A stretch of 64,000 bases of DNA. Origin: Alishewanella jeotgali KCTC 22429 (GTDB lineage: Bacteria; Pseudomonadota; Gammaproteobacteria; Enterobacterales; Alteromonadaceae). Position 1 is the stretch's first letter. Each line of letters opens with the position of its first letter. Below, in pieces: positions 25,438 through 35,809 of the stretch. Location: contig NZ_AHTH01000010.1 in the NCBI RefSeq assembly GCF_000245735.1, forward strand, positions 62,001 through 126,000, read 5' to 3'. Both the position numbers and the translations under genes were made by a program. Below the pieces are notes generated by a model. The model was not told the DNA's origin and made no database searches. It worked only from the letters and a program-made list of their open reading frames with translations.

Positions 25438-28262
25438 CAGGCAAATTCCCGCTGTTCACCGCTACCTTCTACGTTACTGACGCAACGTAAACAAATGCCC
25501 GGATGGGCGGCATCGGCGCCGACATCGTGACGGTGGTGCCAGCAGCGCTCGCACTTGGCGGCGGTAGAGGCTTCCACCAGCACACTTAAGCCTTTAATGG
25601 CGGTGGCCACCGCAGCGGCAGCCGGTTGCTCCGCACTCACCTTAGCGGTTGACGTAATCAGCACAAAACGCAGCTCGTCGCCCAGCTGTGACAGCGCTTG
25701 CACCAGTTCAGCACCGGCGAACAAGGTCACTTCGGCCTGTAAAGAGGCGCCGAGTTTTTCTTCGCGGCGCGCTGCTTCCAGCACCTTATTCACTTCATCG
25801 CGTACTTCTAACAGCTGTTGCCAGAAGGCGTCACTGAATTTACCTGCCGGTAAGTTGGCAAAACCCGGATACCAAACATCGGTAAACACATAAGGCGTGC
25901 TCTGGCCCGGTAAGGCTTCCCAGATTTCCTGCGCGGTAAAGCTCATTACCGGTGCCATCCAGCGCACCATCGCCTGGGCGATATGATACAGCGCAGTCTG
26001 GCAGGAGCGGCGGGCTTTGGACTCGGTGTGCGCGGTATACTGGCGATCTTTAATCACATCCAGATAGAAACTGCCAAGCTCCACGGTACAGAAATTCATC
26101 AGCTTCTGACTTACCTGATGGAACTGATAATTATCGTACGCATCGATAATTTCTTGTTGTAACTTCGCCGCCCGGTTTACTACCCACAGATCCAGCTCCA
26201 CCAGTTCATTAAATGGCAGAGCATCGGTTTGCGGGTTAAAGCCATTCAGGTTGGCCAGCAGGAAACGCGCGGTATTCCGAATACGGCGGTATTTATCAGC
26301 GGCACGGTTCAGAATTTCATCCGATACCGTCATCTCCGAGGTGTAGTCCGTGGTCGCCACCCATAAGCGCAGAATATCAGCACCCAGTTTGTTCATTACA
26401 TCCTGCGGTGACACCACGTTGCCCAGCGATTTCGACATCTTGCGGCCTTCACCATCCACGGTAAAGCCATGTGTCAGTACCTGTTTATACGGCGCCTTGC
26501 CTTTAATGCTGACGCCAGTCATCAGTGACGACATAAACCAGCCACGGTGCTGATCCGAACCTTCTAAATACAGGTCAATTTCAGCACCATGGAATTCCGG
26601 CCGCGCATCGACGACTGCGGCATGGGTTACACCAGAGTCAAACCAGACATCCAGAGTATCGGTAACCTTAACATAATCGGCAGCGTCCGCGCCCAACAGC
26701 TCAGCAGCATCCAGATCAAACCAGGCCTGAATACCCGCCTGCTCAACTTTATGCGCCACCTGCTCAATCAGTTCGGCCGTACGCGGATGCAAGGCGCTGT
26801 TGTCTTTGCGCACAAACAGCGCAATCGGTACGCCCCAGGTACGCTGGCGTGAAATACACCAGTCCGGCCGGCCGGCGACCATATTTTCAATCCGTTGCTG
26901 ACCCCAATCCGGGATCCAGCGGGTTTGCTCAATTTCCGTTAATGACGTCTGGCGCAGGCCCTGCTGCTCCATGCTGATAAACCACTGCGGCGTGGCACGG
27001 AAGATAATCGGCGTTTTATGGCGCCAGCAATGCGGATAACTGTGCTTATAGGCTTTGTGTACCAATAAGGCACCGGCCGCTTTCAGCGCTTCAACCACGG
27101 TGTCATTGGCTTTAAACACATGTTGCCCGGCAAACAGCGGCGTATCCGGTAGATAAACACCATTGGCACCAACCGGGTTAGCGACTTCCAGACCATATTT
27201 CTGGCCAACGACAAAGTCTTCCTGACCATGGCCCGGTGCCGTATGCACACAGCCGGTACCCGAATCCGTCGTAACGTGTTCGCCTAACACCACCGGCACG
27301 CTAAAGTCATACAGTGGATGCTGCAACTGAACTAAATCCAGCGCCGCGCCCTGACAGAAACCCAGCGCATGGTAATGCTCGATATTGGCGCGCGCCATCA
27401 CGTCTTTCACCAGGTCAGTGGCCAGAATTAAGCGCTCTGCACCATTCGGGCCTTGTTCAACCTGTACCAGCGAATACTGTAACTCAGCATTGAGGGCCAC
27501 GGCGCGGTTTGCCGGAATAGTCCAGGGAGTGGTGGTCCAGATCACCACAGAAATCGGGCCCTGACCGGCATGGCCAGCCGGATGATCAAACTTATCCGCA
27601 ACGCTGTCATCCAGTACCTTAAAGCGCACATCAATCGCTGGCGAGACCTTATCCTGATATTCCACCTCGGCTTCGGCCAACGCCGAACCACAGTCGGTAC
27701 ACCAGTGCACCGGCTTAAAGCCCTGTTGCAAGTGGCCATTGCCGATAATTTTACCCAGGCTGCGGATAATATTGGCTTCGGTCGCATAATCCATGGTGCG
27801 GTAGGGGTTATGCCAGTCACCCAACACACCCAAACGGATAAAATCCGTGCGCTGGGCATCAATTTGGGTTAACGCATATTCGCGGCATTTGTCACGAAAC
27901 TCCGCCGCAGTCAGCTTGGTACCCGGCTTGCCGTATTTTTTCTCCACCACCAGCTCAATCGGCAGACCATGACAATCCCAGCCCGGGACATAGGGCGCAT
28001 CAAAATCAGACAGGGTTTTGGCTTTAACAATAATATCTTTCAGAATTTTGTTAACGGCATGACCGATATGGATATTGCCATTGGCATAGGGCGGGCCATC
28101 ATGCAGGATAAAGGTTTGCTTGCCTTTTTTTGCACTGCGGATCTGACCATAGAGATCATCCTGCGTCCACTTGGCCAGCATTTGCGGTTCCCGCTGCGCC
28201 AGATTACCGCGCATGGCAAAGGCCGTTTCCGGTAAATTAAGGGTATGCTTGTAATCGCTCAT
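25437..28262 (-). CDS. ileS: Isoleucyl-tRNA synthetase
   Basis: 941-residue class I synthetase, the usual length. The HIGH-type motif is in [12 protein letters not shown] (about residue 65) and KMSKSLGN lies near residue 605. The editing domain is present ([16 protein letters not shown]), and a C-terminal zinc-binding knuckle has CERCWHHR and CLRCVSNV. It charges tRNA-Ile in the cytosol. Downstream of ribF by 14 bases, in the conserved operon. Confidence 0.97.
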   Translation of the reverse strand: MSDYKHTLNLPETAFAMRGNLAQREPQMLAKWTQDDLYGQIRSAKKGKQTFILHDGPPYANGNIHIGHAVNKILKDIIVKAKTLSDFDAPYVPGWDCHGLPIELVVEKKYGKPGTKLTAAEFRDKCREYALTQIDAQRTDFIRLGVLGDWHNPYRTMDYATEANIIRSLGKIIGNGHLQQGFKPVHWCTDCGSALAEAEVEYQDKVSPAIDVRFKVLDDSVADKFDHPAGHAGQGPISVVIWTTTPWTIPANRAVALNAELQYSLVQVEQGPNGAERLILATDLVKDVMARANIEHYHALGFCQGAALDLVQLQHPLYDFSVPVVLGEHVTTDSGTGCVHTAPGHGQEDFVVGQKYGLEVANPVGANGVYLPDTPLFAGQHVFKANDTVVEALKAAGALLVHKAYKHSYPHCWRHKTPIIFRATPQWFISMEQQGLRQTSLTEIEQTRWIPDWGQQRIENMVAGRPDWCISRQRTWGVPIALFVRKDNSALHPRTAELIEQVAHKVEQAGIQAWFDLDAAELLGADAADYVKVTDTLDVWFDSGVTHAAVVDARPEFHGAEIDLYLEGSDQHRGWFMSSLMTGVSIKGKAPYKQVLTHGFTVDGEGRKMSKSLGNVVSPQDVMNKLGADILRLWVATTDYTSEMTVSDEILNRAADKYRRIRNTARFLLANLNGFNPQTDALPFNELVELDLWVVNRAAKLQQEIIDAYDNYQFHQVSQKLMNFCTVELGSFYLDVIKDRQYTAHTESKARRSCQTALYHIAQAMVRWMAPVMSFTAQEIWEALPGQSTPYVFTDVWYPGFANLPAGKFSDAFWQQLLEVRDEVNKVLEAARREEKLGASLQAEVTLFAGAELVQALSQLGDELRFVLITSTAKVSAEQPAAAAVATAIKGLSVLVEASTAAKCERCWHHRHDVGADAAHPGICLRCVSNVEGSGEQREFA

Positions 28263-28276
28263 CCGTTTCGGTTCCG

Positions 28277-29227
28277 TTAGGTTGTCGGGGCCTGCGCGGA
28301 CGCGGCCTCACTAAAATACTGTTGTGCTGCCGCAACATCGGCGGCAATTTGTTGTTGCAACGCATCCAGACTGGCAAAACGTTGCTCGGCTCGAAGTTTA
28401 TGCCGTAGCTCTACCCGGATCTGGCTGCCATATAAATCCTGATTAAAATCAAATAAATGAGCTTCTAACTGCTCACGGCTGCCCTGCACTGTCGGTCGGT
28501 TGCCAATATTGGCAACACCGTTAAAAACACCATAACAAGTATGCGCTGTAATAGCGTACACACCTGACACCGGCAGCTTACGCCGGTAAAGCCAGACATT
28601 GGCCGTCGGAAAACCCAGATCCCGCCCCAGCTTACGACCATGGCGCACCCGGCCGCTTAGCGTAAAAGGCCGCCCCAGCATGGCGGCGGCTCTGTCCAGT
28701 TGGTCGTGCTGTAGCGCTTCACGAATTAAGGTGCTGCTGACCCGCTGCTCGCCCAGTTTTAAACTGGAAGTACTGTTTAAACCAAAGCCATATTGCGCCG
28801 CGGCCTGGGCCAGTAAGGCATAATTACCACTGCGATTTTTGCCAAAGTGAAAATCATCGCCTACGATCAGATGCCGCACGCCCAGCTTATCCAGCAACAG
28901 AGTTTTGATAAACTGCTGCGGATCCTGAGCGGCAAAGCTGCGGTTAAAATTCACACACAGCATCCGGTCAATCCCGACCGCGGCCAGCGCCTGATATTTT
29001 TCCCGGAAGCGGCTTAAACGCGCTGGCGCGGCATTACCGGCAAACAGCTCCAGCGGCTGCGGCTCAAATACCATCACGCAGGATGGCAGCTTAAGTGACT
29101 GCGCTAACTGCTGCACCTTTGCCAGCACCGCCTGATGCCCCAGATGCACACCATCAAAATTACCAATAGTCAGTACACAGCCTTGATGCTGCGGCAGAAT
29201 ATTATGGATACCGCGGATTAACTCCAT
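28277..29227 (-). CDS. ribF: Bifunctional riboflavin kinase/FMN adenylyltransferase
   Basis: 316 residues. The N-terminal nucleotidyltransferase domain ([14 protein letters not shown], then [14 protein letters not shown]) makes FAD from FMN. The C-terminal riboflavin kinase domain has [20 protein letters not shown] and [11 protein letters not shown]. It supplies the flavin cofactors used, among others, by the photolyases elsewhere in the window. The start overlaps neither neighbour; murJ ends 48 bases upstream. Confidence 0.96.
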   Translation of the reverse strand: MELIRGIHNILPQHQGCVLTIGNFDGVHLGHQAVLAKVQQLAQSLKLPSCVMVFEPQPLELFAGNAAPARLSRFREKYQALAAVGIDRMLCVNFNRSFAAQDPQQFIKTLLLDKLGVRHLIVGDDFHFGKNRSGNYALLAQAAAQYGFGLNSTSSLKLGEQRVSSTLIREALQHDQLDRAAAMLGRPFTLSGRVRHGRKLGRDLGFPTANVWLYRRKLPVSGVYAITAHTCYGVFNGVANIGNRPTVQGSREQLEAHLFDFNQDLYGSQIRVELRHKLRAEQRFASLDALQQQIAADVAAAQQYFSEAASAQAPTT

Positions 29228-29275
29228 GCCTGCAATAATGCCTCTGGTGCCTGTAAACGCCGGATTATAACCGGA

Positions 29276-30853
29276 TTAGTGACGGCTTTCAGCAACAGAT
29301 TTCGCTTTAAAATCAGCCAAACGTACCCCGAAAAGCAACAGCAAGGCGAAGTACAGCAGCACCGCGCCGACACAAAGGCTACTTAACAACAGAATTTGTG
29401 CTGCCAGTGGCCGGGCAATCCAGTCATTCAATTCTGGACTTAACCACCACAAGGTTGCCGCCATTAAGATCGCGGCCAGGCTAAACTTGGCTAAGAACCA
29501 ACAGTTCTGCCGGCTTAGCTGATATATTCCGGCTAGCTTTAAACCCCGATACAGTAAAAACGCATTTAAACTTGCCGACATCGCAGTCGCCAGCGCCAGA
29601 CCAACATAACTTAAAAACGGCGCCAGCATCAGGTTAAACACCATATTAGCGACCATAGCAATAATGCCAATTTTTACCGGGGTTTTAATATCCTGTCTGG
29701 CGTAGTAGCCCGGTGCCAGCACCTTAATCAGCATATAGCTGAGCAAACCACAGCTATAGGCCACCAGACTGTATGACACCATCAGCACATCCTGCTGGGT
29801 AAATTCGCCGCGCATAAAGAGTACACTGATAATGGGCTGCCCCAGCACCATCAGCGCCAGCATCGCCGGCAAGCCAAACATCACCACAAAACGGATCGCC
29901 CAATCCAGCGTATGCGAAAAACGCTCCGCATTGGCGGTGGCATGATGGCGTGACAGGTTCGGTAGAATGACAGTGGCAATAGCAATACCGAATAAACCCA
30001 GTGGAAATTCAATTAAGCGATCTGAGTAATACAGCCAGCTCACCGCACCGGTTAATAAAAACGACGCGATCACGGTATCCAACAGCAGGTTGATCTGGCT
30101 GACAGATACCCCGAAAAGCGCCGGCAACATCAGGGTGCGGATTTTCGTCACGCCCGGATCGCGCCAACCCCATTTTGGCATCACCAGCAAACCGGCTTTG
30201 GCCAGAAACGGCAGTTGAAACAACAGCTGCACCACGCCACCGATAAACACACCCCAGGCCAGGGCCAGCGCAGGCTCATCCAGCGTCGGTGCCAGATAGA
30301 GCGCACTACCGATAATGGCAATATTTAAAAATACCGGCGTAAAGGCCGCCACCGCAAAGCGGTTATAGGTATTTAGAATGGCGCCCGACAAGGCAACCAG
30401 CGTGATAAACCACAGGTAGGGAAAAGTGATTTTCAGCATTAACGAGGCCAGCTCAAACTTCTGCGCATCCGGACCATCGTTAAGCCATTCGATAAACCAG
30501 CCCATACCAAACAGCAAGGCTAATAGCGGTGAGGCAATGACACCAAATAAGGTCACCAGCGTAACAATCACACCGAGAGTACCAGCGACTTTCGCCACCA
30601 GTTCGCGCACCGCATCATCGCCATGCTGCGCTTTCACCTCACTTAATACCGGTACAAAGGCCTGCGAGAACGCGCCTTCGGCAAATAAACGACGTAAGAA
30701 ATTTGGAATGCGGTTGGCAAAAAAGAATACGTCGGCCGCCGCACCGGCGCCGACAAAATTAGCGACCACCACGTCGCGGACCAGCCCCAATACCCGTGAA
30801 ATCAGGGTCATAAAACTTACAATCAGCCCTGACTTTAATAATTTTCCCGACAC
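29276..30853 (-). CDS. murJ: Lipid II flippase MurJ
   Basis: 525-residue polytopic inner-membrane protein of the MVF family that moves lipid II across the membrane for peptidoglycan synthesis. The N-terminus KLLKSGLIVSFMTLISRVLG and ADVFFFANRIPNFLRRLFAEG are family hallmarks. I chose the GTG at 30853, seven bases after AGGAG, because the 38 codons above it reach into the rpsT promoter region and do not resemble MurJ. It heads the murJ-ribF-ileS-lspA-fkpB-ispH series and is divergent from rpsT. Confidence 0.94.
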   Translation of the reverse strand: MSGKLLKSGLIVSFMTLISRVLGLVRDVVVANFVGAGAAADVFFFANRIPNFLRRLFAEGAFSQAFVPVLSEVKAQHGDDAVRELVAKVAGTLGVIVTLVTLFGVIASPLLALLFGMGWFIEWLNDGPDAQKFELASLMLKITFPYLWFITLVALSGAILNTYNRFAVAAFTPVFLNIAIIGSALYLAPTLDEPALALAWGVFIGGVVQLLFQLPFLAKAGLLVMPKWGWRDPGVTKIRTLMLPALFGVSVSQINLLLDTVIASFLLTGAVSWLYYSDRLIEFPLGLFGIAIATVILPNLSRHHATANAERFSHTLDWAIRFVVMFGLPAMLALMVLGQPIISVLFMRGEFTQQDVLMVSYSLVAYSCGLLSYMLIKVLAPGYYARQDIKTPVKIGIIAMVANMVFNLMLAPFLSYVGLALATAMSASLNAFLLYRGLKLAGIYQLSRQNCWFLAKFSLAAILMAATLWWLSPELNDWIARPLAAQILLLSSLCVGAVLLYFALLLLFGVRLADFKAKSVAESRH

Positions 30854-30954
30854 CAGAAACTCCTGTGTATAATGCGACGCTATTTTCACCTGTTCGGGGC
30901 GCCAATTACCAGCGGTAATCCCAATTAAATTGCTGGCCTTTTCGCGGAAAGCAT

Positions 30955-30985
30955 TTGACAATGGCACAGTAAATAGGCATATTAT
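30955..30985 (+). promoter_or_regulatory. Probable rpsT promoter
   Basis: TTGACA at 30955-30960 is followed by CATATT (17-base spacer) or TATTAT (19-base spacer), with a GCGGCC discriminator-like stretch just after it, about 45 bases upstream of the rpsT start. GC-rich discriminators are usual for ribosomal-protein genes under stringent control. Confidence 0.55.
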
Positions 30986-31027
30986 GCGGCCTTTAAAGAG
31001 TCCGGTTTAGTTTTTAGGAGTGTTACC

Positions 31028-31297
31028 TTGGCTAACATTAAGTCTGCTAAGAAGCGCGCAATTCAATCAGAAAAACGTCGTCAGCAAAACGCCAGTCAAC
31101 GTTCTATGATGCGTACTTTCATCAAGAAAACCTACGCAGCGGTGTTAACTGCTGACGCAGTTGCTTCTCAGGAAGCATTCAACAAAATGGTTCCGGTAAT
31201 TGACCGCATGGCGGCCAAGGGTCTGATCCATAAGAACAAAGCAGCTCGTCATAAAGCTCGCTTAAATGCACATGTTAAAGCGTTAAAAGCCGCTTAA
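31028..31297 (+). CDS. rpsT: 30S ribosomal protein S20
   Basis: 89-residue basic ribosomal protein that binds 16S rRNA ([20 protein letters not shown], then [14 protein letters not shown]). It starts with TTG after TTAGGAG; E. coli rpsT also uses the rare UUG start, linked to autogenous control, so this is a conserved feature. Its terminator hairpin 20 bases downstream was the target of the insertion sequence that follows. Confidence 0.97.
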   Translation: MANIKSAKKRAIQSEKRRQQNASQRSMMRTFIKKTYAAVLTADAVASQEAFNKMVPVIDRMAAKGLIHKNKAARHKARLNAHVKALKAA

Positions 31298-31316
31298 CTG
31301 TCAGAGTTCGACGAAA

Positions 31317-31336
31317 AAGCCAGCTAATGCTGGCTT
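31317..31336. repeat. Left 20-bp direct repeat (rpsT terminator stem-loop)
   Basis: AAGCCAGCTAATGCTGGCTT, itself an inverted repeat, is the stem-loop of the rpsT terminator. Its T-run has been cut off by the insertion: the next bases are CAGACTG of the element's left end. Confidence 0.85.
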
Positions 31337-31348
31337 CAGACTGCTGAC

Positions 31349-31376
31349 AAAGTCCTGGACGCCGATCCAGGACTTT
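31349..31376 (+). terminator. Subterminal hairpin, left end of the IS
   Basis: The perfect 10-bp stem AAAGTCCTGG / CCAGGACTTT with an 8-base loop, between the left inverted repeat and the transposase start. It may stop transcription entering from rpsT, or may mask the transposase ribosome site in read-through RNA. Confidence 0.6.
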
Positions 31377-31413
31377 GATCTAATAGGGTTAGTTGATTTG
31401 AAGGCTAACCAAC

Positions 31414-32853
31414 ATGCTCAAAACTCCCTCTCCTCAACAATATCAGTTAGAAATGGTCACGCTCGAAGAGCTGGTACCGAAGAACCATTTGGTTCGCAAG
31501 GTCGATGCCGCCATTGATTTCGAGTTCATTCGTGCTGAAGTCGAACATCTCTACTGCAAAGATAATGGCCGTCCGCCGATTGACCCTGTCCGTTTGTTTA
31601 AGATGATGATCCTCGGCTATCTGTTTGGCATTCCCAGTGAGCGTCGTCTGGTACAGGAAATTCAGGTTAATGTGGCTTATCGCTGGTTTTTGCGGATGGG
31701 ATTAACCGAGAAAGTGCCTGATGCCTCCACGCTGAGCCAGAATCGTATTCGTCGTTTTAACGGCACGGATGTGTTTCAGCGTATCTTCGACCGGATAGTT
31801 GAACAGGCGTATGAGCAGCGTCTGATTGGTGGTCACACGCTTTACACTGACAGCACACATTTAAAAGCCAATGCCAATAAGCGCAAGGCGGTGAACAAAG
31901 AGGTGGCGGTCAGTGCATCGGCGTATATCGCTGAGCTCAACAAGGCGGTTGAAGAGGACCGGTTAGCCCATGGCAAAGCGCCACTGAAGCAAGATGACTC
32001 GAAGGAGCCCGAAACCAAAAATCAAAAGGTCAGCACAACCGACCCTGACAGTGGCTTTATGACGCGGGAAGGCAAACCACAGGGCTTCTTCTACCTTGAC
32101 CATCGCACCGTGGATGGCCGCCACGGCATCATCACGGATACCTTCGTGACGCCGGGGAATGTGCATGATAGCCAGCCCTATCTGGCCAGATTAGACCGTC
32201 AGCTTGAGCGCTTTAAGTTTAGTCCGATAGCCGTTGGTTTGGATGCGGGCTACTTTACTGCACCGCTTTGCCATTTAATCCGGGAGCGGCAAATTGCACC
32301 GGTTATTGCCTACCGTCGTCCCAATGTCACCGCTAATCCGATTAAGAAGAAGCAATTTACCTACGATAAAACAACCGATACCTATCGTTGCCCCCAAGGT
32401 GAAATCCTGACTTACAGCACGACAGACCGTCAGGGCTACCGGCATTATCAATCTAACCCTAAAGTGTGTCAGGATTGCCCGCTACGTCAGGACTGCACGA
32501 AGAACAAGCAGTATAAGAAAACGATAACCCGGCATGTCTGGGAAGAGGATAAAGAGCATGTGAGTGGTTTGCGGCTGCTGTCGTGGGGTAAGAAGATTTA
32601 CAACCGACGAAAAGAGACGGTTGAACGCAGCTTCGCAGACGCAAAACAGCATCATGGCCATCGCTATGCACGGTTCCGTGGTCTGGCGAAAGTGCAGATG
32701 CAGTGTTTACTGGCGGCGGTAGCGCAAAACATCAAGAAAATGGCCTTGCTGGCCTTTTTATCGCTTTTTTATGGCCTGAAATCGGCACTATACACCTTTG
32801 CAGAGTGCATTCTGCGGCATAACAAATCCGAGATTCAATACTGCCAGATTTAA
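31414..32853 (+). CDS. IS1182-family DDE transposase
   Basis: 479 residues, full length. An N-terminal helix-turn-helix-like DUF772 region ([32 protein letters not shown]) precedes a DDE catalytic domain with Asp in [14 protein letters not shown], Asp in [12 protein letters not shown] and Glu in [17 protein letters not shown] Cys-rich segment before the last motif ([16 protein letters not shown]) is typical of the family. No frameshift or premature stop; likely active. Confidence 0.93.
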   Translation: MLKTPSPQQYQLEMVTLEELVPKNHLVRKVDAAIDFEFIRAEVEHLYCKDNGRPPIDPVRLFKMMILGYLFGIPSERRLVQEIQVNVAYRWFLRMGLTEKVPDASTLSQNRIRRFNGTDVFQRIFDRIVEQAYEQRLIGGHTLYTDSTHLKANANKRKAVNKEVAVSASAYIAELNKAVEEDRLAHGKAPLKQDDSKEPETKNQKVSTTDPDSGFMTREGKPQGFFYLDHRTVDGRHGIITDTFVTPGNVHDSQPYLARLDRQLERFKFSPIAVGLDAGYFTAPLCHLIRERQIAPVIAYRRPNVTANPIKKKQFTYDKTTDTYRCPQGEILTYSTTDRQGYRHYQSNPKVCQDCPLRQDCTKNKQYKKTITRHVWEEDKEHVSGLRLLSWGKKIYNRRKETVERSFADAKQHHGHRYARFRGLAKVQMQCLLAAVAQNIKKMALLAFLSLFYGLKSALYTFAECILRHNKSEIQYCQI

Positions 32854-32902
32854 TAAAAGAAAGCAGAAAACACAGATCAAAAAAGATCAGAATCCAGAAA
32901 AC

Positions 32903-32932
32903 ACAAACCCCGGCCAAAAAACCGGGGTTTGT
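32903..32932. terminator. Subterminal hairpin, right end of the IS
   Basis: ACAAACCCCGG / CCGGGGTTTGT, an 11-bp perfect stem with an A-rich loop, partly inside the right inverted repeat. It probably ends transposase transcription. Confidence 0.6.
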
Positions 32933-32942
32933 CATTAATCTG

Positions 32943-32962
32943 AAGCCAGCTAATGCTGGCTT
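32943..32962. repeat. Right 20-bp direct repeat, restoring the rpsT terminator with T-run
   Basis: Identical to 31317-31336 and followed here by TTTTG, so this copy is still a working terminator. The original site can be rebuilt by deleting the element plus one copy. Confidence 0.85.
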
Positions 32963-33041
32963 TTTTGTTTTACGCGATTCTTCATAGTAAAGGTCAACAA
33001 ACCCTGATAGCGGCCAAAAATAAAGGCTGCCGTAGCAACCT

Positions 33042-33338
33042 TTATTCTGAACAGTACAATTTATGCATCAACGCAATCAAGGCCTCGGCCTCGGCGCTAT
33101 TGAGGCGGTAAAATACCGTTTGTGCTTCTTTGCGGGTTTTCACCAGTTTATGCTTTCGTAACAATGCCAAATGCTGCGAAAGGGCTGACTGACTTAAATC
33201 CAGCTTTTCGTTAATTTCACCCACCGACATTTCACCTTCTAACAGGTGACATAAAATAATCAGCCGCCGTTCATTCGAAACGGCTTTCAGCAATTTCACC
33301 GCTTGTGCTGAGTTCTTCAGCATATCTTCTAAATTCAT
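33042..33338 (-). CDS. ArsR-family regulator, SqrR/BigR/YgaV-like
   Basis: 98-residue winged-helix repressor. The DNA-recognition helix region is LSQSALSQHLALLRKHKLV. Cys30 (IILCHLL) and Cys96 (KLYCSE) fall where the persulfide-sensing cysteines lie in SqrR/BigR/YgaV, while the arsenic site CVC and usual zinc ligands are absent. Family members repress sulfide-oxidation or detoxification genes until a polysulfide bridge forms. No such target gene is next to it, so its regulon lies elsewhere or only includes itself. Confidence 0.8.
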   Translation of the reverse strand: MNLEDMLKNSAQAVKLLKAVSNERRLIILCHLLEGEMSVGEINEKLDLSQSALSQHLALLRKHKLVKTRKEAQTVFYRLNSAEAEALIALMHKLYCSE

Positions 33339-33427
33339 TTATTGTTACCGTACCTGACTGAACCTGAAAAAGAACCCAGAGCTGACAACTGAAGCCCTGA
33401 TACGCCTGACCAGCCTCAGACCAACAA

Positions 33428-33817
33428 TCAGAGCAAAGGTTGCACCAGATGACTAATTCGCTCTGCCGAAAATGGCTTCACGACAAAAGCCTTGGCACCA
33501 CCTGCTACTGCCGCTTTCAGGTTGTCGACACTGGAGTGGGCCGACACCATAAAAATATGCGAGTGCTGATCAATACGCCGGAATCGTTGTAAGAGTACCT
33601 TACCGTTGATGTCTGGCAGCTGAATATCCAAAAAAACCAGCTGCGGTTGCTGTTGCACAAATAAGGCTTCAGCACTGGCGCCATCTGCGGCCTCATGCAC
33701 TACCGCTACGCCAAGCGACTGCAGGATCTGTTTCAGATAATGTCGGCTGGTTAGCGTATCGTCTACCACCAAAGCTGTCAGGCCTGATGATGCGTCTCCC
33801 TGTGTCTGCCCTTGCAT
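33428..33817 (-). CDS. Single-domain CheY-like response regulator
   Basis: 129 residues, receiver domain only: acidic pair in VVDDTLTSR, phosphoacceptor Asp64 (LVFLDIQLPDI), then the conserved Ser in FMVSAHS and Lys in FVVKPF. No output domain follows. Such proteins work by protein contact with motors or kinases. No kinase lies nearby, so the partner is unknown. Confidence 0.85.
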   Translation of the reverse strand: MQGQTQGDASSGLTALVVDDTLTSRHYLKQILQSLGVAVVHEAADGASAEALFVQQQPQLVFLDIQLPDINGKVLLQRFRRIDQHSHIFMVSAHSSVDNLKAAVAGGAKAFVVKPFSAERISHLVQPLL

Positions 33818-33937
33818 CCTGAAGGTACTCCTTACTCAGTTAGTCTGGCTTTTTCTTACGTTAGCCGCTAAATCTGGGTTTAATCCGTTAAAGATGATAA
33901 ATTCGAAAAAATCTAAACCACCAAGGTCACTTAGCAT

Positions 33938-35266
33938 ATGAAACTCTGGATCAGCACAATAATAGCAGCTTTTAGTCTGAATGTGCAGGCAACAACCCTA
34001 CCACTGGATAAAGATTTGGCCTATAAGCTGGTGGAATCCTTAACCGTCGAGGTCGGACCGCGCCTGGCTGGCAGTGAAGCTGACATCCGCTCTGTGATCT
34101 GGGCCGAGCAACATTTTAAACAGTTAGGTTTTGATAAAGTCTGGCGCGAGCCGTTTGAGATGCTGTATTGGGAGCGTGGTGACGCCAGTCTGCGCGTTGG
34201 CGCGCCCTTTAACCAGGCATTGGTACTCACCGCTCTGGGTGGCTCTGTGGGTACGCCCTTTGATGGTATCACGGCTCAGGTCGTGATGTTTAATACCCTG
34301 GAAGAGCTGATTGCCGCCGAGCCGTCACAGGTCAAAGATCGTATCGTCTTTATTAACCATGCGCTGGAAAAAGACATCCGTGGTGGCTTCTACGGCCAGG
34401 TAGTCGGTGGTCGCGCCCGCGGTGCTGTCGAAGCGGCAAAACTCGGTGCCAAAGCCTTGCTGATCCGCTCGGTCGGCAGCAGTAGCAACCGTTTCGCTCA
34501 TACCGGTCAGATGCGCTATGAAGAGGGCGTGCCGCGGATCCCGGCGGCGGCGATCTCGGTACCTGACGCCTTGCAGCTTAGTAAAATGCTCAGCCGTAAC
34601 CCGGAAGTCAGCTTAAGCTTGCAAATGAACAACAAGCTGCCAGGCACCGTCACCAGCCATAATGTGATTGCGGAAATTACCGGCAGTAAAAGACCGGATG
34701 AAATTGTGTTAATTAGTGCGCACCTGGATTCCTGGGACGAAGGCACCGGGGCTTTGGATGATGGCGCCGGGGTGGGCATCGTGATGGCGACGGCCGCCCT
34801 GCTAAAACAGGAAAAGCCGGAGCGCACCATCCGGGTGGTGCTGTTTGGCAACGAAGAAGGCGGCCTGATTGGCGCCCGTGCTTATGCCGCCCGTCATCAC
34901 CAACAACTGCATAAGCATGTCTTTGCCTCTGAATCTGACTTTGGTGCCGGCCGGGTTTGGCGTTTTGATACCGGTATGGGCGAGCAGGCGCTGCAATTTG
35001 CCAGACAGATCCAGCAACAACTGGCACCGCTGGGTATTGCCATGGGTCCGAATACCGCCTCAGGTGGTCCGGATGTGTCAATTTTAAAGGCTCAGGGTGT
35101 GCCAGTCGCCAGCCTGATGCAGGATGGCACCGATTACTTCGATTATCACCATACGCCAAACGATACCCTGGATAAAATTGATCCAACGGCACTGCGGCAA
35201 AACCTGGAAGCCTGGCTGATTATGACCCGCGCCATCGCCAATAGCAGCGTTGATTTACGCCAGTAA
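33938..35266 (+). CDS. M28-family zinc metallopeptidase (carboxypeptidase Q-like)
   Basis: 442 residues with a signal peptide (first 18-19 residues, to VQAT). A PA-like insert lies at about 100-225, then the M28 catalytic domain with metal-binding SAHLDSWDEG, ALDDGAGVG, GNEEGG, ESDFGAG and the late YHHTPNDTLD. This order matches secreted di-zinc aminopeptidases or carboxypeptidases. It is predicted periplasmic or secreted and likely breaks down peptides. Confidence 0.88.
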   Translation: MKLWISTIIAAFSLNVQATTLPLDKDLAYKLVESLTVEVGPRLAGSEADIRSVIWAEQHFKQLGFDKVWREPFEMLYWERGDASLRVGAPFNQALVLTALGGSVGTPFDGITAQVVMFNTLEELIAAEPSQVKDRIVFINHALEKDIRGGFYGQVVGGRARGAVEAAKLGAKALLIRSVGSSSNRFAHTGQMRYEEGVPRIPAAAISVPDALQLSKMLSRNPEVSLSLQMNNKLPGTVTSHNVIAEITGSKRPDEIVLISAHLDSWDEGTGALDDGAGVGIVMATAALLKQEKPERTIRVVLFGNEEGGLIGARAYAARHHQQLHKHVFASESDFGAGRVWRFDTGMGEQALQFARQIQQQLAPLGIAMGPNTASGGPDVSILKAQGVPVASLMQDGTDYFDYHHTPNDTLDKIDPTALRQNLEAWLIMTRAIANSSVDLRQ

Positions 35267-35279
35267 ACTCCCCCCCTGC

Positions 35280-35307
35280 CCCTGCTGTCGCCTTTATGAC
35301 AGCAGGG
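35280..35307 (+). terminator. Hairpin after the M28 peptidase gene
   Basis: CCCTGCTGTC / GACAGCAGGG, a 10-bp perfect stem with an 8-base loop, begins 14 bases after the stop. Only a weak T-rich tail follows, so termination may be inefficient. Confidence 0.55.
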
Positions 35308-35418
35308 TTACATCTATTAAAAAATCTAATTTGAAATCTACAATATTCCTCAGTTGAGTAAAAACTCGACACTGCTCATAATGCGCGCAATTAACCTGCC
35401 GTATCGTGGAGCCTGCAG

Positions 35419-35697
35419 ATGGAAAACTTAATTTATGACATTATCAGCTGGGTTGGCCTGACGATCTGTATCGGCGCCTTTTTTATCAAAGATGTATTCT
35501 GGCTGAGATTAGCTACATTAATAGGTTGCAGCCTGTTATTTGTCTATTACAGCCATATTGCCATTCCGCAGGGGGTGATCTCCAATCTGCTGGTATTGCT
35601 GATTAACGCCTACTATTTACTGCGCTTTGCTGCCGCACGCAAAAAGGCCGCCAGTAGCGACACCGTACCCGCCGCCTTAAAACCGCAAGCCGAATAA
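35419..35697 (+). CDS. Small inner-membrane protein, YgjV-like
   Basis: 92 residues with three hydrophobic segments (about 8-24, 30-48 and 53-71) and a basic, Ala-rich cytosolic tail. It is reminiscent of short YgjV-type membrane proteins, of unknown function. GGAG upstream of the ATG gives a clear ribosome site. It is followed at once by a hairpin. Confidence 0.7.
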   Translation: MENLIYDIISWVGLTICIGAFFIKDVFWLRLATLIGCSLLFVYYSHIAIPQGVISNLLVLLINAYYLLRFAAARKKAASSDTVPAALKPQAE

Positions 35698-35720
35698 GCC
35701 GCTTTTTTCCAAAGCGGCTT
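35696..35720. terminator. Terminator-like hairpin
   Basis: AAGCCGCTTT / AAAGCGGCTT, a 10-bp perfect stem around a 5-base loop overlapping the stop of the small membrane protein gene. The T-run lies inside the upstream arm, so it is a weak terminator on the plus strand. Confidence 0.5.
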
Positions 35721-35809
35721 GCCGTTATACTTTCCGATCTTTCAGGTCTGGACCAGCGCTAGCTTTTTAACGTAGTGCATCCAGACCATGCTAATCGACG
35801 GAGACCGCT

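Larger units (their letters stand above)
31337..32942 (+). mobile_element. IS1182-family insertion sequence, complete
   Basis: A 1606-bp element with one transposase gene. The ends match as imperfect terminal inverted repeats: left CAGACTGCTGACAAAGTCC, right (reversed) CAGATTAATGACAAACCCC. It is flanked by identical 20-bp copies of the rpsT terminator stem-loop, so the direct repeat is the target-site duplication. Just inside each end lies a strong hairpin (31349-31376 and 32903-32932). Intact ends, intact gene and perfect duplication suggest recent insertion. Confidence 0.9.

Noticed and set aside
34713-35192. 159-codon minus-strand frame inside the M28 peptidase gene
   Set aside because: Antisense shadow of a complete, motif-bearing gene.
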